Below are positions 13,641 through 25,823 of a stretch of DNA of 64,000 nt, in pieces. The position numbers and the translations under genes were made by a program. Position 1 is the first letter of the stretch; each line of letters opens with the position of its first letter. The stretch covers positions 12,368,001 to 12,432,000 of the forward strand of contig NC_091100.1 in the NCBI RefSeq assembly GCF_024713975.1. Direction: 5' to 3'. Under the pieces are notes generated by a model. It saw only the letters and a program-made list of their open reading frames with translations, ran no database searches and was not told the DNA's origin. The stretch is from Paralichthys olivaceus (Eukaryota; Chordata; Actinopteri; Pleuronectiformes; Paralichthyidae).

Positions 13641-14608
13641 GGTTTCATCTTAGCGGTGAGATCAAATTCTTGTTCATGTTGTTTTCAAAGAAGAGAAAGA
13701 ATGATAGGAAGCCACCTGCCAGTATGAGCGACAAGCTACAGCGAATGAATGGCTGCGACTGGTTAAAACCTGGACTGCTTCCGGGTTACCGTGGTCACGT
13801 GACCGATGTCACACACTACTTCACTCGTGAAAATTCTTATTTTACATCCATGACTTTACAGAATTGTATTTATCATCACAATGCACTTTACTTCATAACA
13901 CCTCTGTACAAACCACTACAGTGAAAGGTGTATTTATGTGAATACTCTGCATTCATTCTGACCTGCCTGCTGCTGAATATCCCCAGTGTGTGCATCAATA
14001 AAGTTTTATCTCATCCTATTTATTTATTTCTGAAGTGTATTAATATTAAACACCAAATAAAATCTGTTAACATTTCAGAGAATAAACCACTTTCACATGA
14101 TCACCTGTTCTAAAACTGTATATCCTGCTGGGGCCAATATATATATATATATATAAACTGTTAGGGACAGATTTCTGAACCAGATCCAGCTGGACAGACA
14201 AGACAGAGTGTTCAAAGGAACAACGGTCAACAGCCAGGTTAAACATTTACATCCTATTTAGGTTGACAATTATATATCACAAACACATGCTGTCTTAAAT
14301 ACCATTTATGTGTGTGTGACAGTTTGTCATTCGGTTATGTTTGTGTACCTTTGGTTTAGAAATAACCTTACATTTCAGGACAAAGATTTAGTCAGTCAAT
14401 TTGTTTTTGTTTTCTCTGGGACAAAACCTCTCGACTTCAGACTTTAGAGACACCCTCCCTCTCATCACATTGGTCAGAGACCCACACAGGGACCACCCCT
14501 CTGCTGAACTGGAGCCAAAATCATGCTCATGCACACATCAGACGGCAAACTCCAAAGCACCACTTTCATCTCTCCAACATCTGCCCCCAGATTCATTCTC
14601 TCCTGGCA
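13641..14608. other. Intergenic between UBA6 and GRHPR
   Basis: No recognisable gene. It holds a short (AT)n run at 14136-14155. The part just before 14609 is likely GRHPR 5'UTR. A 84-codon frame at 13670-13924 has no family resemblance. Confidence 0.5.
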
Positions 14609-17553
14609 ATGTGGTGCAGTCGCATGGCAGTGCGTCGGCTCCAGCGGATTACTCCACTGGCTCTAGCAAGCAACATGCAGAGGGAGATGTCCACCCTATC
14701 ACGGGTGTACGTCACCAGACAGATCCCACCCGAGGGTCTGAAGATCCTGCGTGAATCTGGACAGTGAGTGTCCTGTTACTTCATTTCTTGCAATGAATTG
14801 GCTGCTGTAGCTCATTTAACTGTGATAGAGTTATGCAGTTTGAACGTCTGCTTTGTAAAGTTCATCATTTACTCTGAGTAAACAGAACTGGTAACACTTG
14901 CCCTGAGGTTGGGCTGATAAGACATGTAACCTGAGGGGTGTTTCACCACAACACATTTGAAAATATATCTCACTACCTTTACGTCCCAGTATTTCTGAGA
15001 GGACCTGCACTATGATAAATGCTGTATATCGAAGAGAGGGCTGTACCTGTGTGAAGAATCCCTGATATATGTGTATTGTGTCTGCATTTGACATACATTG
15101 GTTTTGCTCGTGTGTATTTTTCTGTACCACTGACCAATGAACTTCCTTTGTGAAAGCCCCCTCATCGCCTGCTCATCTGCAGGTGGATTGGACATGTGAC
15201 TGTGTTTTAATACAGACAGATTTGAAGCATGTGAGACACTTTTTTGCATAAAAGTCATGGCTTCTATTTTCCCAGGGTGCAGTTCCAGCTGTGGGACTCA
15301 GATGACGTCCCTGTGCCCAGACAGGAGTTGCTTGAGAAGGTCAAAGGTGTTGATGCACTGCTGTGCGTGCTGACCGAGAAGATTGATGCAGAATTGTTGG
15401 ACGCCGCAGGTCAGAGGACATTCCCTGAGCTGGTTGAATTACCTTCATGCAACGTACAGTGATTTTATTTATGTATGTGTTTCTGTGCGTGTGATACTTA
15501 CCTGCAGGTCCAAACCTGAAGGTTCTTAGTACTATGTCAGTGGGTTTTGACCATCTCGCTCTGGAGGAGCTGAAGAAAAGGTGATCGATTAACACACATC
15601 CATTCAAAAGTGTTGATTTGTGTGTATACTTGTGTATATTAATTATATCTCAATTAAAAAGTTGTGATAAAACCAAAGAAAGTGTTTCCAGGTCCTAAAA
15701 GTTCAATAATATGCAAACACCTGGTGGCACATGCACTGTGTGTAATGTCTGTGTTTCTCTCCAGAGGAATCCGTATAGGTTATACTCCCGATGTTCTGAC
15801 AGATTCTGTTGCTGAACTGACTGTAGCTTTGCTGCTCACGACCTCCAGGAGGCTCATAGAGGCCACGCATGAAGCCAAGACGTAATGTTAATACACACAG
15901 ACAAACCCATCCACGCAAACATTCATAGATGTTATAAAAAGAAATACCCCTCTCTCTCTCACTTGTGTCAGAGGTGGCTGGGGCACATGGAGAACCCTGT
16001 GGCTGTGTGGATACGAGTTGGCCAACAGCACTGTGGGTATTCTTGGCCTGGGGAGGATCGGTGAGCACAGTGTCTAACACACATCTACACGCAGCAGGTA
16101 CACCGGCTTATCAAAACCAAACTGCTATTTCCGTCAGTCTCAGACTTCTTCCGCTGTGTATTTGTGCTCCAAGGTGTTGCTATCGCTGAGCGTCTGGCAC
16201 CTTTCAAAGTAAAGAAGTTCATTTACACAGACGTGGTCCCCAGGCCTGAGCTGGCCAGTATGATCAATGCAGAGTATGGTAAGGACCAGATTGATGATGT
16301 CAGCATTTTCTTTGTCTCACAGAAGGAATTTTGTCACGGTAGGAAAAGCACAAGTATTACTCCTATGAGGCCCAACAGTCCTGCAACAGTCCTGCAACAG
16401 TCCTGCAACAGTCCTGCAACAGTCCTGCAACAGTCCACCAAATTGCTCACACTCGCAGATATCAGTTCCAGAAATGTGCATGAATTTTTTCATTGATACC
16501 CGTGTATTACTCCCAGGGAAATTGGAAAAGTTAAAAAAAAGTGAAACAAATTCCAGACCCATGTTAGAATTTGATGGGTTCTTTCTTAGGCCAAGCTTTG
16601 TGGAAATCTGTTCAGTGGTTTTTGCGTAATCCTGACAAACAAACCAAAGGACAGTATTGAAAACATAACCCCCATGTGGGAGGTAGTGATCAGATAAACA
16701 ATGGCTGAATTCCATTTCGCTGCTCCATGTTCATGGTCCTGGTACACCGTCGGGACTTGGTATTTACACTGTTGACGTCTGTGGTAAAACCTGTGCTTTT
16801 TCTCTTTTTCTGTCACAAACCAACTGTCAATAAAATGAATGGAGGTTTACCTGAGTTTTACAGCACTCACATAACTTCATTTCCTTTGACCTTCCACATG
16901 CTAATCTTAGAGATATTAATGAGTTTGCTCTCAGACTTGTTTGTGTCATGTGACATGAAGTCTCTGTTTTGGTCGTAGTCTCCTTCGATGAGCTGGCGAA
17001 GCAGTCTGACTTCCTGGCAGTGTGTTGCGCTTTGACGCCAGAAACAAAAGAGATCTGCAACAAGAACCTCTTCTCCAAGATGAAAAACACTTCCATCTTC
17101 ATCAACACCAGCAGGTAAAGCTGTTGCCTGTGAATGAGGAAAGTCCACTGAGAGCTATACCTGTGTTGTAAGTGTGCTCTCTCCTGTGTCAGAGGTGGGG
17201 TAGTGAACCAGGACGACCTGTATGAGGCGCTCTCCACCGGGCAGATTGCAGCAGCTGGTTTAGATGTCACTGTCCCTGAGCCCCTTCCCACCACCCACCC
17301 TCTTTTCACTCTTAAAAACTGCGGTGAGTCCATCACACATTTTACTCTTTAATATCCCACTTGGGCAATTCTGCTCTGCCATTGTCTCTCACTTCCAATA
17401 ATTTGTCTTTTTTAATCCTCTCTTCCCACAGTGATTCTTCCACATATTGCTAGTGCCTCCTACACCACCCGTAATGCCATGTCTGCCCTGGCGGCAAACA
17501 ACCTCCTCCTCGGTCTGCGGGGTGAGCCGATGATCAAAGAGCTCAAGCTGTGA
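14609..17553 (+). CDS. grhpr: GRHPR, glyoxylate/hydroxypyruvate reductase
   Basis: NAD(P)H-dependent D-2-hydroxyacid dehydrogenase that reduces glyoxylate to glycolate and hydroxypyruvate to D-glycerate. Exons: 14609-14763, 15276-15409, 15508-15580, 15765-15881, 15972-16060, 16174-16278, 16979-17114, 17193-17323, 17432-17553; 353 aa. Seen: the Rossmann motif [10 protein letters not shown], the substrate and catalytic segments [14 protein letters not shown] (Arg) and [13 protein letters not shown] (Glu), [10 protein letters not shown] (catalytic His), and the human-like ending [13 protein letters not shown]. It is 25 residues longer than human GRHPR at the N-terminus. The extra sequence [20 protein letters not shown] is basic and lacks acidic residues, like a mitochondrial presequence. 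A second in-frame ATG at 14624 and others (for example [14 protein letters not shown]) could give shorter forms. AATAAA lies near 17624. It lies upstream of ZBTB5 and POLR1E as in human 9p13.2. Confidence 0.96.
16373..16437. repeat. 11-bp minisatellite in a GRHPR intron
   Basis: Five exact copies of CAACAGTCCTG and a partial sixth, in the intron after exon 16174-16278. Confidence 0.95.
16540..16660 (-). repeat. Interspersed fish repeat fragment
   Basis: On the minus strand it reads GGATTACGCAAAAACCACTG, then AACAGATTTCCACAAAGCTTGG and an AACCCAT stretch. I know this as the core of a very common teleost repeat (family name not certain). Related fragments occur at 23740-23960 and 41985-42250. 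Confidence 0.55.
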
Positions 17554-20500
17554 GAACACAGTGGTTCCACTCTGAGAACTGATGGACAATTAGTCCCACC
17601 TACTTATTATTTTTAAAAGGGAAATAAAACTAGTATATTTTACCAGTTTAACAGGATGTCCTTGTTTCCTTTTGACACATCACTTATATGACCTCTGTGC
17701 CATTTCATAAACATATCACCAGCTACAAAACAATTTTCATCTTTTTTTTTAATTCAATCTATACAACGACTGAACATACTATACAATCTTCATAGCCTTC
17801 AAACATTTAGTCCATGGTAACACTACGTTAGATATACAGGAACAAAAACAGAAATCCTTCAGATTTGGCATATCAACAAAAGCCCAGCTTTTCAAGCTAG
17901 AGTAAGGCAGTGACTTTCTTATCAATTTGTTTTTTAAAGTTTGGCATGTTCATACACGGGTAATATAGTCAGTGCATTTTTCAGAGATTCACATCAACAG
18001 CTTTGGAAGAGCAGGATTTGAATTCCTAACAGGCCACTATGTGAGACATGAAGGAGTGTTCCTTCACCTCATCATTTTTACAAACCACAGCCTGCTCTTT
18101 CCATCATGACAGAGGAGGCAGCACAGGGACAGATGTCAGATTCCAGATTTAACCATCAGCTACAGTGACTTTACTCCACAGTGAAGAGAATTACTACCTA
18201 CTTCCTTTTACAGGGAGAACATTTGAACATCTTCTATTTGAGATTATGCTTAAAATCTGTCAAATTAATCTGTCATTTTCTACAGGCTAACAGTGCAATG
18301 ACTCTACAGTACAGTGGGGAAAGCAAATGAAAACCAAAGACCACGTGAATCTCTTTGACAGTGTAGGAGACACGATATAGCAAGCAATCAGGTATATAAA
18401 AAGGCATATTTAAAGTAATTTTTTCATTTAAGTTCACTAAAACAGAACTTTACAACACTGCATGAACATTCAATGACCAGTGAAGCTGCTCTTATTTACA
18501 ACCTGCTGGAAGTCAGACATTCTCAGTCAGGTTCATGTCAAAATCTTCTGTATATTATTTTCTCCAAGTTGCAAATTAGGTTTCCTGTGTGTTTTTTTTT
18601 TCTTAAAACAAAATAAATTCTGAATTGAACAATAGTTGGGAAACTTACAGCATCAATCAAGGTAACGATAGACATTAAAGTATATTTAAGTAAAAAAACT
18701 CCTTTTACATTTACATGCAAAAAGAGATTATGTAAAAAATCTTTTGTTTCAAAATGATCTCCATGTGAAATATTCAATGATATTCAAGTTTTGGAAATGT
18801 TTTACGACTGAGAGGAGCAAAACTTCACTTCAATCCAACATAAAGGTGAAGTAACAGAGCAGGTAGAGTTGGATAATTCCATTACGGCAACGTTTTCACA
18901 AGATTCAACATTTCAGTAAACGTGTTAGTTATAAAAGAGCATGATTTGTCTAAGTGCATTAGTAACAGATGCAACATTAGATGTAAAAAGAGACATTTAT
19001 AAAGCACTGATGTCAAGTACAGTAGCAAACTTATACAGAACGTTGAGTTGTTTTGTCTCTTCTACAAGAGCAAAAGTATGAAACCAACCACAAATGTGCA
19101 GTATTTACATTTCCAAAGCACTTTTTCAGAACACGCTAAACCTCAATATCCTGTAAACGGTTTACTCAGACGACACAAACTGTACACACGCAGACACACA
19201 CACACGCATGCACACAGATGATTGGACAATCAGTAAATGTGTTTGGCCACAGCTGAGTTTGTCTTCTGGTCCTTCCCAGTCAGGAACCAATACGGAAAGT
19301 CCCTTATACAACTATCAGTAACTGCACGTTTTGCACGTGACTGAAAATAAGGTGCATTTACAGCACATTCTTCAGTATTATCATAGCATTATAATACAAT
19401 ATCATATTATACTATATTTATCAAAATGAGACTGGAATGCCCAGTAAACACAGAACTGATCCTGCTGCTAATGCAAAGATGCTGCAAGTTGACACTCATC
19501 CCACTTTCATTTCTCAGATTATTTTGCTTCCTTAAACAAAGGGACTTCCATGTCAATAGAGTGAGCTGTAAACATAGGCAAGATGTGATTAGAAAATGTA
19601 AAGGTCCCCATTTGTCCACTAGTTGGACCTGACAGTCAGGAACAAATTTATCAAAGTAAGAGATTTAATTCTGGTTGTCATGTGAAGTGTGAAGGCCCTG
19701 TTACTTCATACTGAATTATCTGGCAGCTAACAAACATGTTGTCAATATTACCTAAGGTGGTTGAAAATGCATGAAATCCATAATTGGCTGTTTTAAAATG
19801 TTGAATTATTTTTTTGTTGGTGTTCTTATCCTGGTCTCTAACTCTAGCTACCTTTTAATATTGAGTAAACGAAAGAAGACCCTTCGAAATAAATACAGGA
19901 ATTATTTCTTGCACCCAAACAGAAACCAGTTAGTTCACAGTCATGACTGTCATTGAACTGAACAAGCAATCGTCAGTATATGCACAATTGGGATCACCCA
20001 TCAGTGGGATGCAGGTTACTGCTACATGTTTGGACTTTAAAATCGACACGTAAGCAGGTTATTTTACATGATGTCCATTTATACTTGCCCTTTAACTACA
20101 ACCACTCAGAATGAGGGTTAGAATGACTGAATCAAATCTGCATCTATAAACATACAGTAAACTATAGATGTTCAGCACTAATGTCAACTAACAATTAGAG
20201 GGTCAACATTTTAAAACACAAAACCAACAGTGAAGCAGCTTTAAAAGCAACACCTGAACTGGCCTGGATCATATAATACTAAGTCCATTTGATTTTTTTG
20301 TTAATCGTATAGGAGAGATTACAATGTACATAAATGTTAATATATGAGTCAATAGCAATACATACATTTCCTGCATCCCTACAATCTTTCTACAGGTTAA
20401 AAGTGTTTACAGATACATTTACTGACTTGATATTATGGGTTACTCCTAAATAAAATGTATGATACGATATTATCATCCCTGTCTTTGGTCTGTGATCAGG

Positions 20501-20606
20501 ATTGGTTAGTTTAAACATAACAGCTGATCTGGCTGGTCTGTCACAGCTTCAGAAAGATTCAAACAATTTTAGGGATTTTTATATTCTGATTCCCAATGTA
20601 TTCATC
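17554..20606. other. Convergent intergenic region, mostly probable ZBTB5 3'UTR
   Basis: AT-rich sequence between the GRHPR stop and the ZBTB5 stop. It has no credible coding frame and no clear repeat apart from a short CA-rich tract near 19190. Mammalian ZBTB5 has a long 3'UTR, so much of this is probably minus-strand 3'UTR. Confidence 0.45.
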
Positions 20607-23600
20607 CTACAGCAGGCCGTTGGACATGTTGCTGTTCTGCCAGCGCAGACAGGTGGTCTTGGAATGCTTGTATAGGTGGGAGGACTGACTGAAGCGCTTC
20701 CCACACTTGAGGCAGGCATAGGGTTTCTCCCCTGTGTGGACACGGATATGTTTCTTGCAGTCAGTCAGGGTCAGGAAAGTTTTGCAACAGATTTTACAGG
20801 CGTATTTCCGAGCTCCCTCGACCACCAAGACATTGTGCTCTGACAGAGCTTTCTTGCACTTAGACAGGACATCCGCTGAAGCTCGGGTGAGCTGAGGGGG
20901 GAGGGAGGTGGGCCTGCCACTGTTCATATCATACCCACCGCTCTCGTTGAGAAGCAGGGGACTTGCCAGACTTGAGGAGGAAGAGGCAGAATCCTGAAGA
21001 ACCCCGCCTACACCTTCTTCTCCTCCTATACTGGCCATCATTTTTGGAGCAATACGCCTGTATCCTGGATAGCCCAGAGAGGCAGTGGCGGCTCCTCCGG
21101 CTCCTCGTGAGGGTCGCCCTAGAGAATGAAGCCCCAGGCTGGAGCGCTGGAAGTCCAAACCAAAGGGCTCAAACCCTCCATGCCCTCCACTCACATTTCC
21201 TCCACCTCCTCTGGGGTTCCCTAAACTGTCATGCAGGGGACGGAGGAACAGAGAATCAGGCTGCAAGTTGTCGCCAAAACCGTTGCGACTCTCACCACTG
21301 AGTGGGGACTGCAGATGACAAGAAGAAGCAGAGCCAGGTGGTCCAGCAGATTCCTGTCTCAGCAGGAAGTGATGCGCTACTGCATCCCCAGTTGTCGTGT
21401 TGGGCAGTTCATCTTCTCCCGTAACCAGCCCTGCACCCCCACTTCCAAAATCCTTTGGGTTAAGGAAGCTAGAAATACTGAAACCAGGTTTGCTATTTAA
21501 CCCGTTATTACATCCAAAACCTCCTGCGACTCCGGCGCCTCCTCCCATGTTGCTTTTGATGAGAAGCTGGGAGCTGGGCTGAAGCAGAGAGTCAGAGCTG
21601 GGTTGGGGTTCAGAGGTGAAGCTGCGATCGCTGCTCTCTGGGCTCAGCTCCACCTTCTCCTCCTCCTCTGGACATCCAGGCTCGGCCGGGTCGCTGCCCT
21701 CAGCCTGCGATGTAACATCGCTGATTTCATCCGTTGGCTCAGGCGAGCTTAGCGGCTCTCGTTTAACCACCACCTGTGGGAAGCAAAGGACCAGTTTTAA
21801 CTCAAGCCAAACTCAAGCGCATGTTTGTTTTTTTTAATCCAAGGAGCCTTCAAGGAAGCAGCTTAATTAGAGCAGAGGGATTTGGATTGGATTTTGTGAT
21901 GGTCAGGATCGAAACATACTTACAAACATATTCATTCTTTTTTCATACAGACAGCAAGCCTCTTCACCATGAGAAAAAAAATGTATATAAATTTAAATTG
22001 AAAGCCTTGAATATTCCCCTAATTTATAACAAATAATAACAATAATAACTAAAATAAACAAAGCTTATTATTAACCAATCCCCTCATCATTATAATCACC
22101 ATGGCTTGCTGAGACGTTTGACCTTTTTTGGTTTTCATGAGGTCATTGGCATATTTTAGCAACTGATCATGTAGAGTTACTGGAAATGACAGAAATTTAG
22201 ATATGTACATTGTGCTAAGAATTAAATTTTACAAACGTGCAGCTTGCCCGAGTCTGTGCATATAACAGTTTGGTGGATCCATCTTGGAAAACTGGTGAAA
22301 TGTTATCGCATGAGGTGAAGTGCAAGTTTTCAAAAACAAGAAGCATCAGTTTTACCTTCTGTTCTTGTTCTTCAGCCTCTTCTTCCTCTGTCCCTGATTT
22401 AATCTTCACAGCTAACCTGTTGTCCTGATGGTCATGGTCATCTATATCCTCCTCCTTGCTCACTCCTCCTTGCATTCTCCCCAAGTCCTCCCCCCCACAG
22501 TGTCCACTGTCTGACTGGCTGGGCATCTGAGGATCATCTTGGGAGACACCTACGAGGCCAGTAATGGCAGCATCTAATTTTGATTCATCCCCCATCTTGT
22601 GGGAGTCGGGGGACAGGAGTGCTCCTTCCTCTCGCTCTGCGTTCACCCCCTCTTCTCCCAACAAACCCAGGTTAGGGCCTGAGGTGCGTTGCCTCTGCCT
22701 GGGTCTCTCTTCTGACAGGTTCATTGCTAGAGAGGGCTTGCGTTTGTGGAAGCGTCGGATTGGGAAAGAGGCTCTCTGTCCCACCTCTCTATTGCCAACT
22801 ATATTTCCCATCCCATCCTCCTCCATCCCCCCTAAAGCAGAGCTCACCAAGCTGAGTCCGAGCTGCTGCAAAAGGAAGGAGCGCTGTAACTTTGATGCAG
22901 CAGCATTTGTTGCAAGGTTAGCATTGGCTGCTAGAGTAGGGTTCGCTGCTAAATCTGCTTGCTGCTGCTGCTGCTGCTGCCTGCGCCTCTGCTGGTCCTG
23001 CTGAGGGTGGTGATGTATGGGTCTGTCGGATGAAGGTGACATAGGCAGCGTACGTGTTGTCAGGTAGTGTTTACAGGCTTTGACTACATTGTTGAGGTGC
23101 AGGTGTGAGGCAGCGAGGAGGATATCCATGACGTTGCTCTCCCCCAGCATCAGTGTGGACGTGTACATCATGTCCACCAGAGCAGCAAAAGCTTCAGCCG
23201 TCACCACCTGCAATCACACAAATATAATATAATGAATATCTTGTTGGTGCTATTTGAAACGGTAACAAAACAGAATTTAATATTTCAAAAAATTTCCATG
23301 TTTTTTACTGGATTACACTCTTCAACACCCTCTATGTCATCATTGTAAATTATTAAGATTATACTACATTGCTACTGCTTTTGACGAGATTTTTACGCTC
23401 CTGACCTCGCTGTCCAGCTGAATCATATTCATGCTCGCATCTCCCTCTGCCACAGTGAACAGGGCTCTGAAGTGAGTGCTGCAGGCTGCCAGCACAGAGC
23501 GATGGGCCTTAAAGTGTCGGCTCCCCACAACGATGACGCAATCGCACAGCTGGCCATGGACACGCTGGTAGTTCAACTGCTGGAAGAGCTGCTCAAAGTG

Positions 23601-23615
23601 GCCTGGGAAATCCAT
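20607..23615 (-). CDS. zbtb5: ZBTB5, BTB and C2H2 zinc finger transcription regulator
   Basis: Nuclear POZ-zinc finger protein, a transcriptional repressor in mammals. Coding exons: 23406-23615, 22356-23207 and 20607-21773; 742 aa (human 677). The BTB domain starts MDFPGHFEQLFQQLNYQR, and CDCVIVVGSRHFKAHRSVLA follows. Two C-terminal C2H2 fingers (YACKICCKTF...HIRVH and YACLKCGKRF...HLYKH) are joined by a TGEKP linker. The middle contains the conserved VVVKREPLSSPEPTDEISDV patch, which resembles a sumoylation site (VKREP). A fish insertion after the BTB domain is rich in His, Gln, Ala and Asn (RRRQQQQQQQADLAANPTLA). It is encoded partly by a CTG/CAG run at 22963-22980. The coding sequence is split by introns within the BTB domain and before VVVKREP. 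Confidence 0.95.
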
Positions 23616-24760
23616 GTCCCTTAATACAAAAAAAAGAGAAAAAAACAAACTGTTAAAGAGCTGAAGCAATTAGTCCACATCAACACAGCACTGATAAACA
23701 GTCGGGCGAAAAGAACAAACATGTGCAGCTTCTTAAATGTAAAGTTATTACCACAGCCTAGGAGGTTATGTTTTCCCCCCTTATGTCAGTTTGTTGGTTT
23801 GTAAGAAAGCTAACACAAAAACAACTGAACGAATATCCACGAAATCTGGTGGAAGGATGCAGTTTGGATCAGGAAAGACAAGAGGGGGGTTTTCAACACT
23901 TTCCCAGGGAATAATTCATGGATCTAGACGGAAAAACATCAGGCACATGTTTAATGTGGTAACTAATCCACAGATTATTTAACACAAAAGATAAGATTAG
24001 TTGCTGCCTGAGGCGATGGGGACAGGGGGACAGAGAACATGGAGGAGATGATGGGGTATGAGTGAAGGTCAACACAGATGAAGATGTTTTCATTTGCTAA
24101 GTTTGTTAGAGGAGGTGCTGATGTGATGATGATGATGTAAAACAAATCAAAGTCTGTAGCTGTCATTCAGGGGACAAAGGCAGAAATCTGAGGGGAAACT
24201 AAAATATCAGTGGAGTTTATTAATCAAAATGTCAAGGGACAAACTCTATCTATCTATCTAGTGGGGTTATTAATCAATACTGTAAAGAACCAAACTGTAA
24301 AAAATACACTGTATTATGCACATTAGCTAGTTTACAGCTGAATTCATACCAGAGTAGCTGCTGAGTATTCTGTAATGATGATAAGACAATTAAACACAGC
24401 TAACAAGTCAAGGAGCAGCTAGCTAATGTAGCTGAACGAGCACGGTGACAATAGGAAGCTGCTGACGTCTAACGTTACCTTGAATTATCCTGAGAGCGTC
24501 GGTCCCAGGAGGCAGAAGAAGAAGAAGACAGGCCCCGAGCAGCTAAAGTTAGCTGGCTACACACCAGCAAATAGCCTGTTGGCTACAACGCTAGCATTAG
24601 CCTGCGGTTAGCTGTGGCTGCGCCGCTTCACTGTGTACACACTGCTGTTTATATCTTCAGATGTTAGCTCGCTAACATTTCAGGCTGCTAACACGGACTG
24701 TGTGGCTGTCACACGCCATGCCCCCCCACCCCCGCGGTCCAGTCTGCGCTGTGTCCGCAT
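23616..24760 (-). promoter_or_regulatory. ZBTB5 5'UTR intron, first exon and promoter
   Basis: A likely 5'UTR donor (AAG|GTAACGTT on the minus strand) lies at 24479. The promoter at 24480-24760 is CpG-rich with GTTAGC/GCTAAC/GCTAGC words at 24545-24690. The intron contains a fish repeat fragment at about 23740-23960 (AACGAATATCCACGAAATCT type). The first exon is inferred, not proven. Confidence 0.45.
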
Positions 24761-25033
24761 GTGTCTGGATGTGAGCTGCCGGTGATGTGTCCTCTCTGTG
24801 ACCGCTTGTCTCGAGCATCTGTCGGTGTCCTCCCCCGGGCAGAGTCGGGTATAATACCAGCCGTGAATGAGACAGACACGGGCTCGATGTCCGGCTCCAG
24901 AGAGACAATGTTTCACTTTATTTATTCTCCCATCAGTCACTGTGCAGACGGCTTGTCCCTTCCAGACTCACGAGGTGGCGCTGTTCCCCATCAGAGCCAC
25001 TTTCTCATCCTTCTACCACTTTACAGCAAAGTC

Positions 25034-25035
25034 TG

Positions 25036-25098
<63 letters not shown>

Positions 25099-25111
25099 GT
25101 CTGTTTGTATA

Positions 25112-25158
<47 letters not shown>

Positions 25159-25203
25159 TTCTATCTGTTTATCAGTCGATCTATCTATCTGTCTGTCTAT
25201 CTA

Positions 25204-25235
<32 letters not shown>

Positions 25236-25236
25236 C

Positions 25237-25286
<50 letters not shown>

Positions 25287-25369
25287 GTATGTATATCTAT
25301 CTATCTATCTGTATGTATGTATATCTATCTATCTATCTGTATGTATATCTATCTATCTGTATGTATGTA

Positions 25370-25402
<33 letters not shown>

Positions 25403-25492
25403 GTATGTATGTATATCTATCTATCTATCTGTATGTATGTATATCTATCTATCTGTATGTATATATATCTATCTATCTATTTGTATATCTAT
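25034..25492. repeat. (CTAT/CTGT/GTAT)n compound microsatellite
   Basis: About 460 bp of near-uninterrupted tetranucleotide repeats, mainly CTAT with CTGT and GTAT blocks. It sits between the divergent ZBTB5 and POLR1E genes, some 330 bp before the POLR1E ATG. The long open frames here (polymers of YLSI and CLSV type) are artefacts of the repeat. Confidence 0.97.
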
Positions 25493-25823
25493 ATTTTTCT
25501 ATCAGGTTTCAAAATGACCCCCCAGGTTTCTAAATGATCAGAGGGTGAAGTAAGGCTCAGAGCTGTAGGGGTTACACTTTATATATCACTTAATTTTGAA
25601 AAACCTTCCTTCCTGACTGCATGTGGCCTAAATCTTGTTTTTGTTTGAAATATATTTATGTTTGTCTGTTTTAAAAACTTTTATTTTCAATACATTGTTT
25701 TCATTTTAAGATTCTTAAATTCACATGCCTGACAGTCAAAAAGCCATGGTGGACTACTATGTCAAGCTTGGCGAAGGCGGAAGTAGCAGGGAGGGAACCC
25801 TCTCTTCACACATGACAACAAAC

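Noticed and set aside
24761-25537. Three long overlapping frames (up to 258 codons) of YLSI/CLSV repeats
   Set aside because: They are produced by the CTAT/CTGT microsatellite. All three frames of a tetranucleotide repeat stay open, and there is no gene structure.
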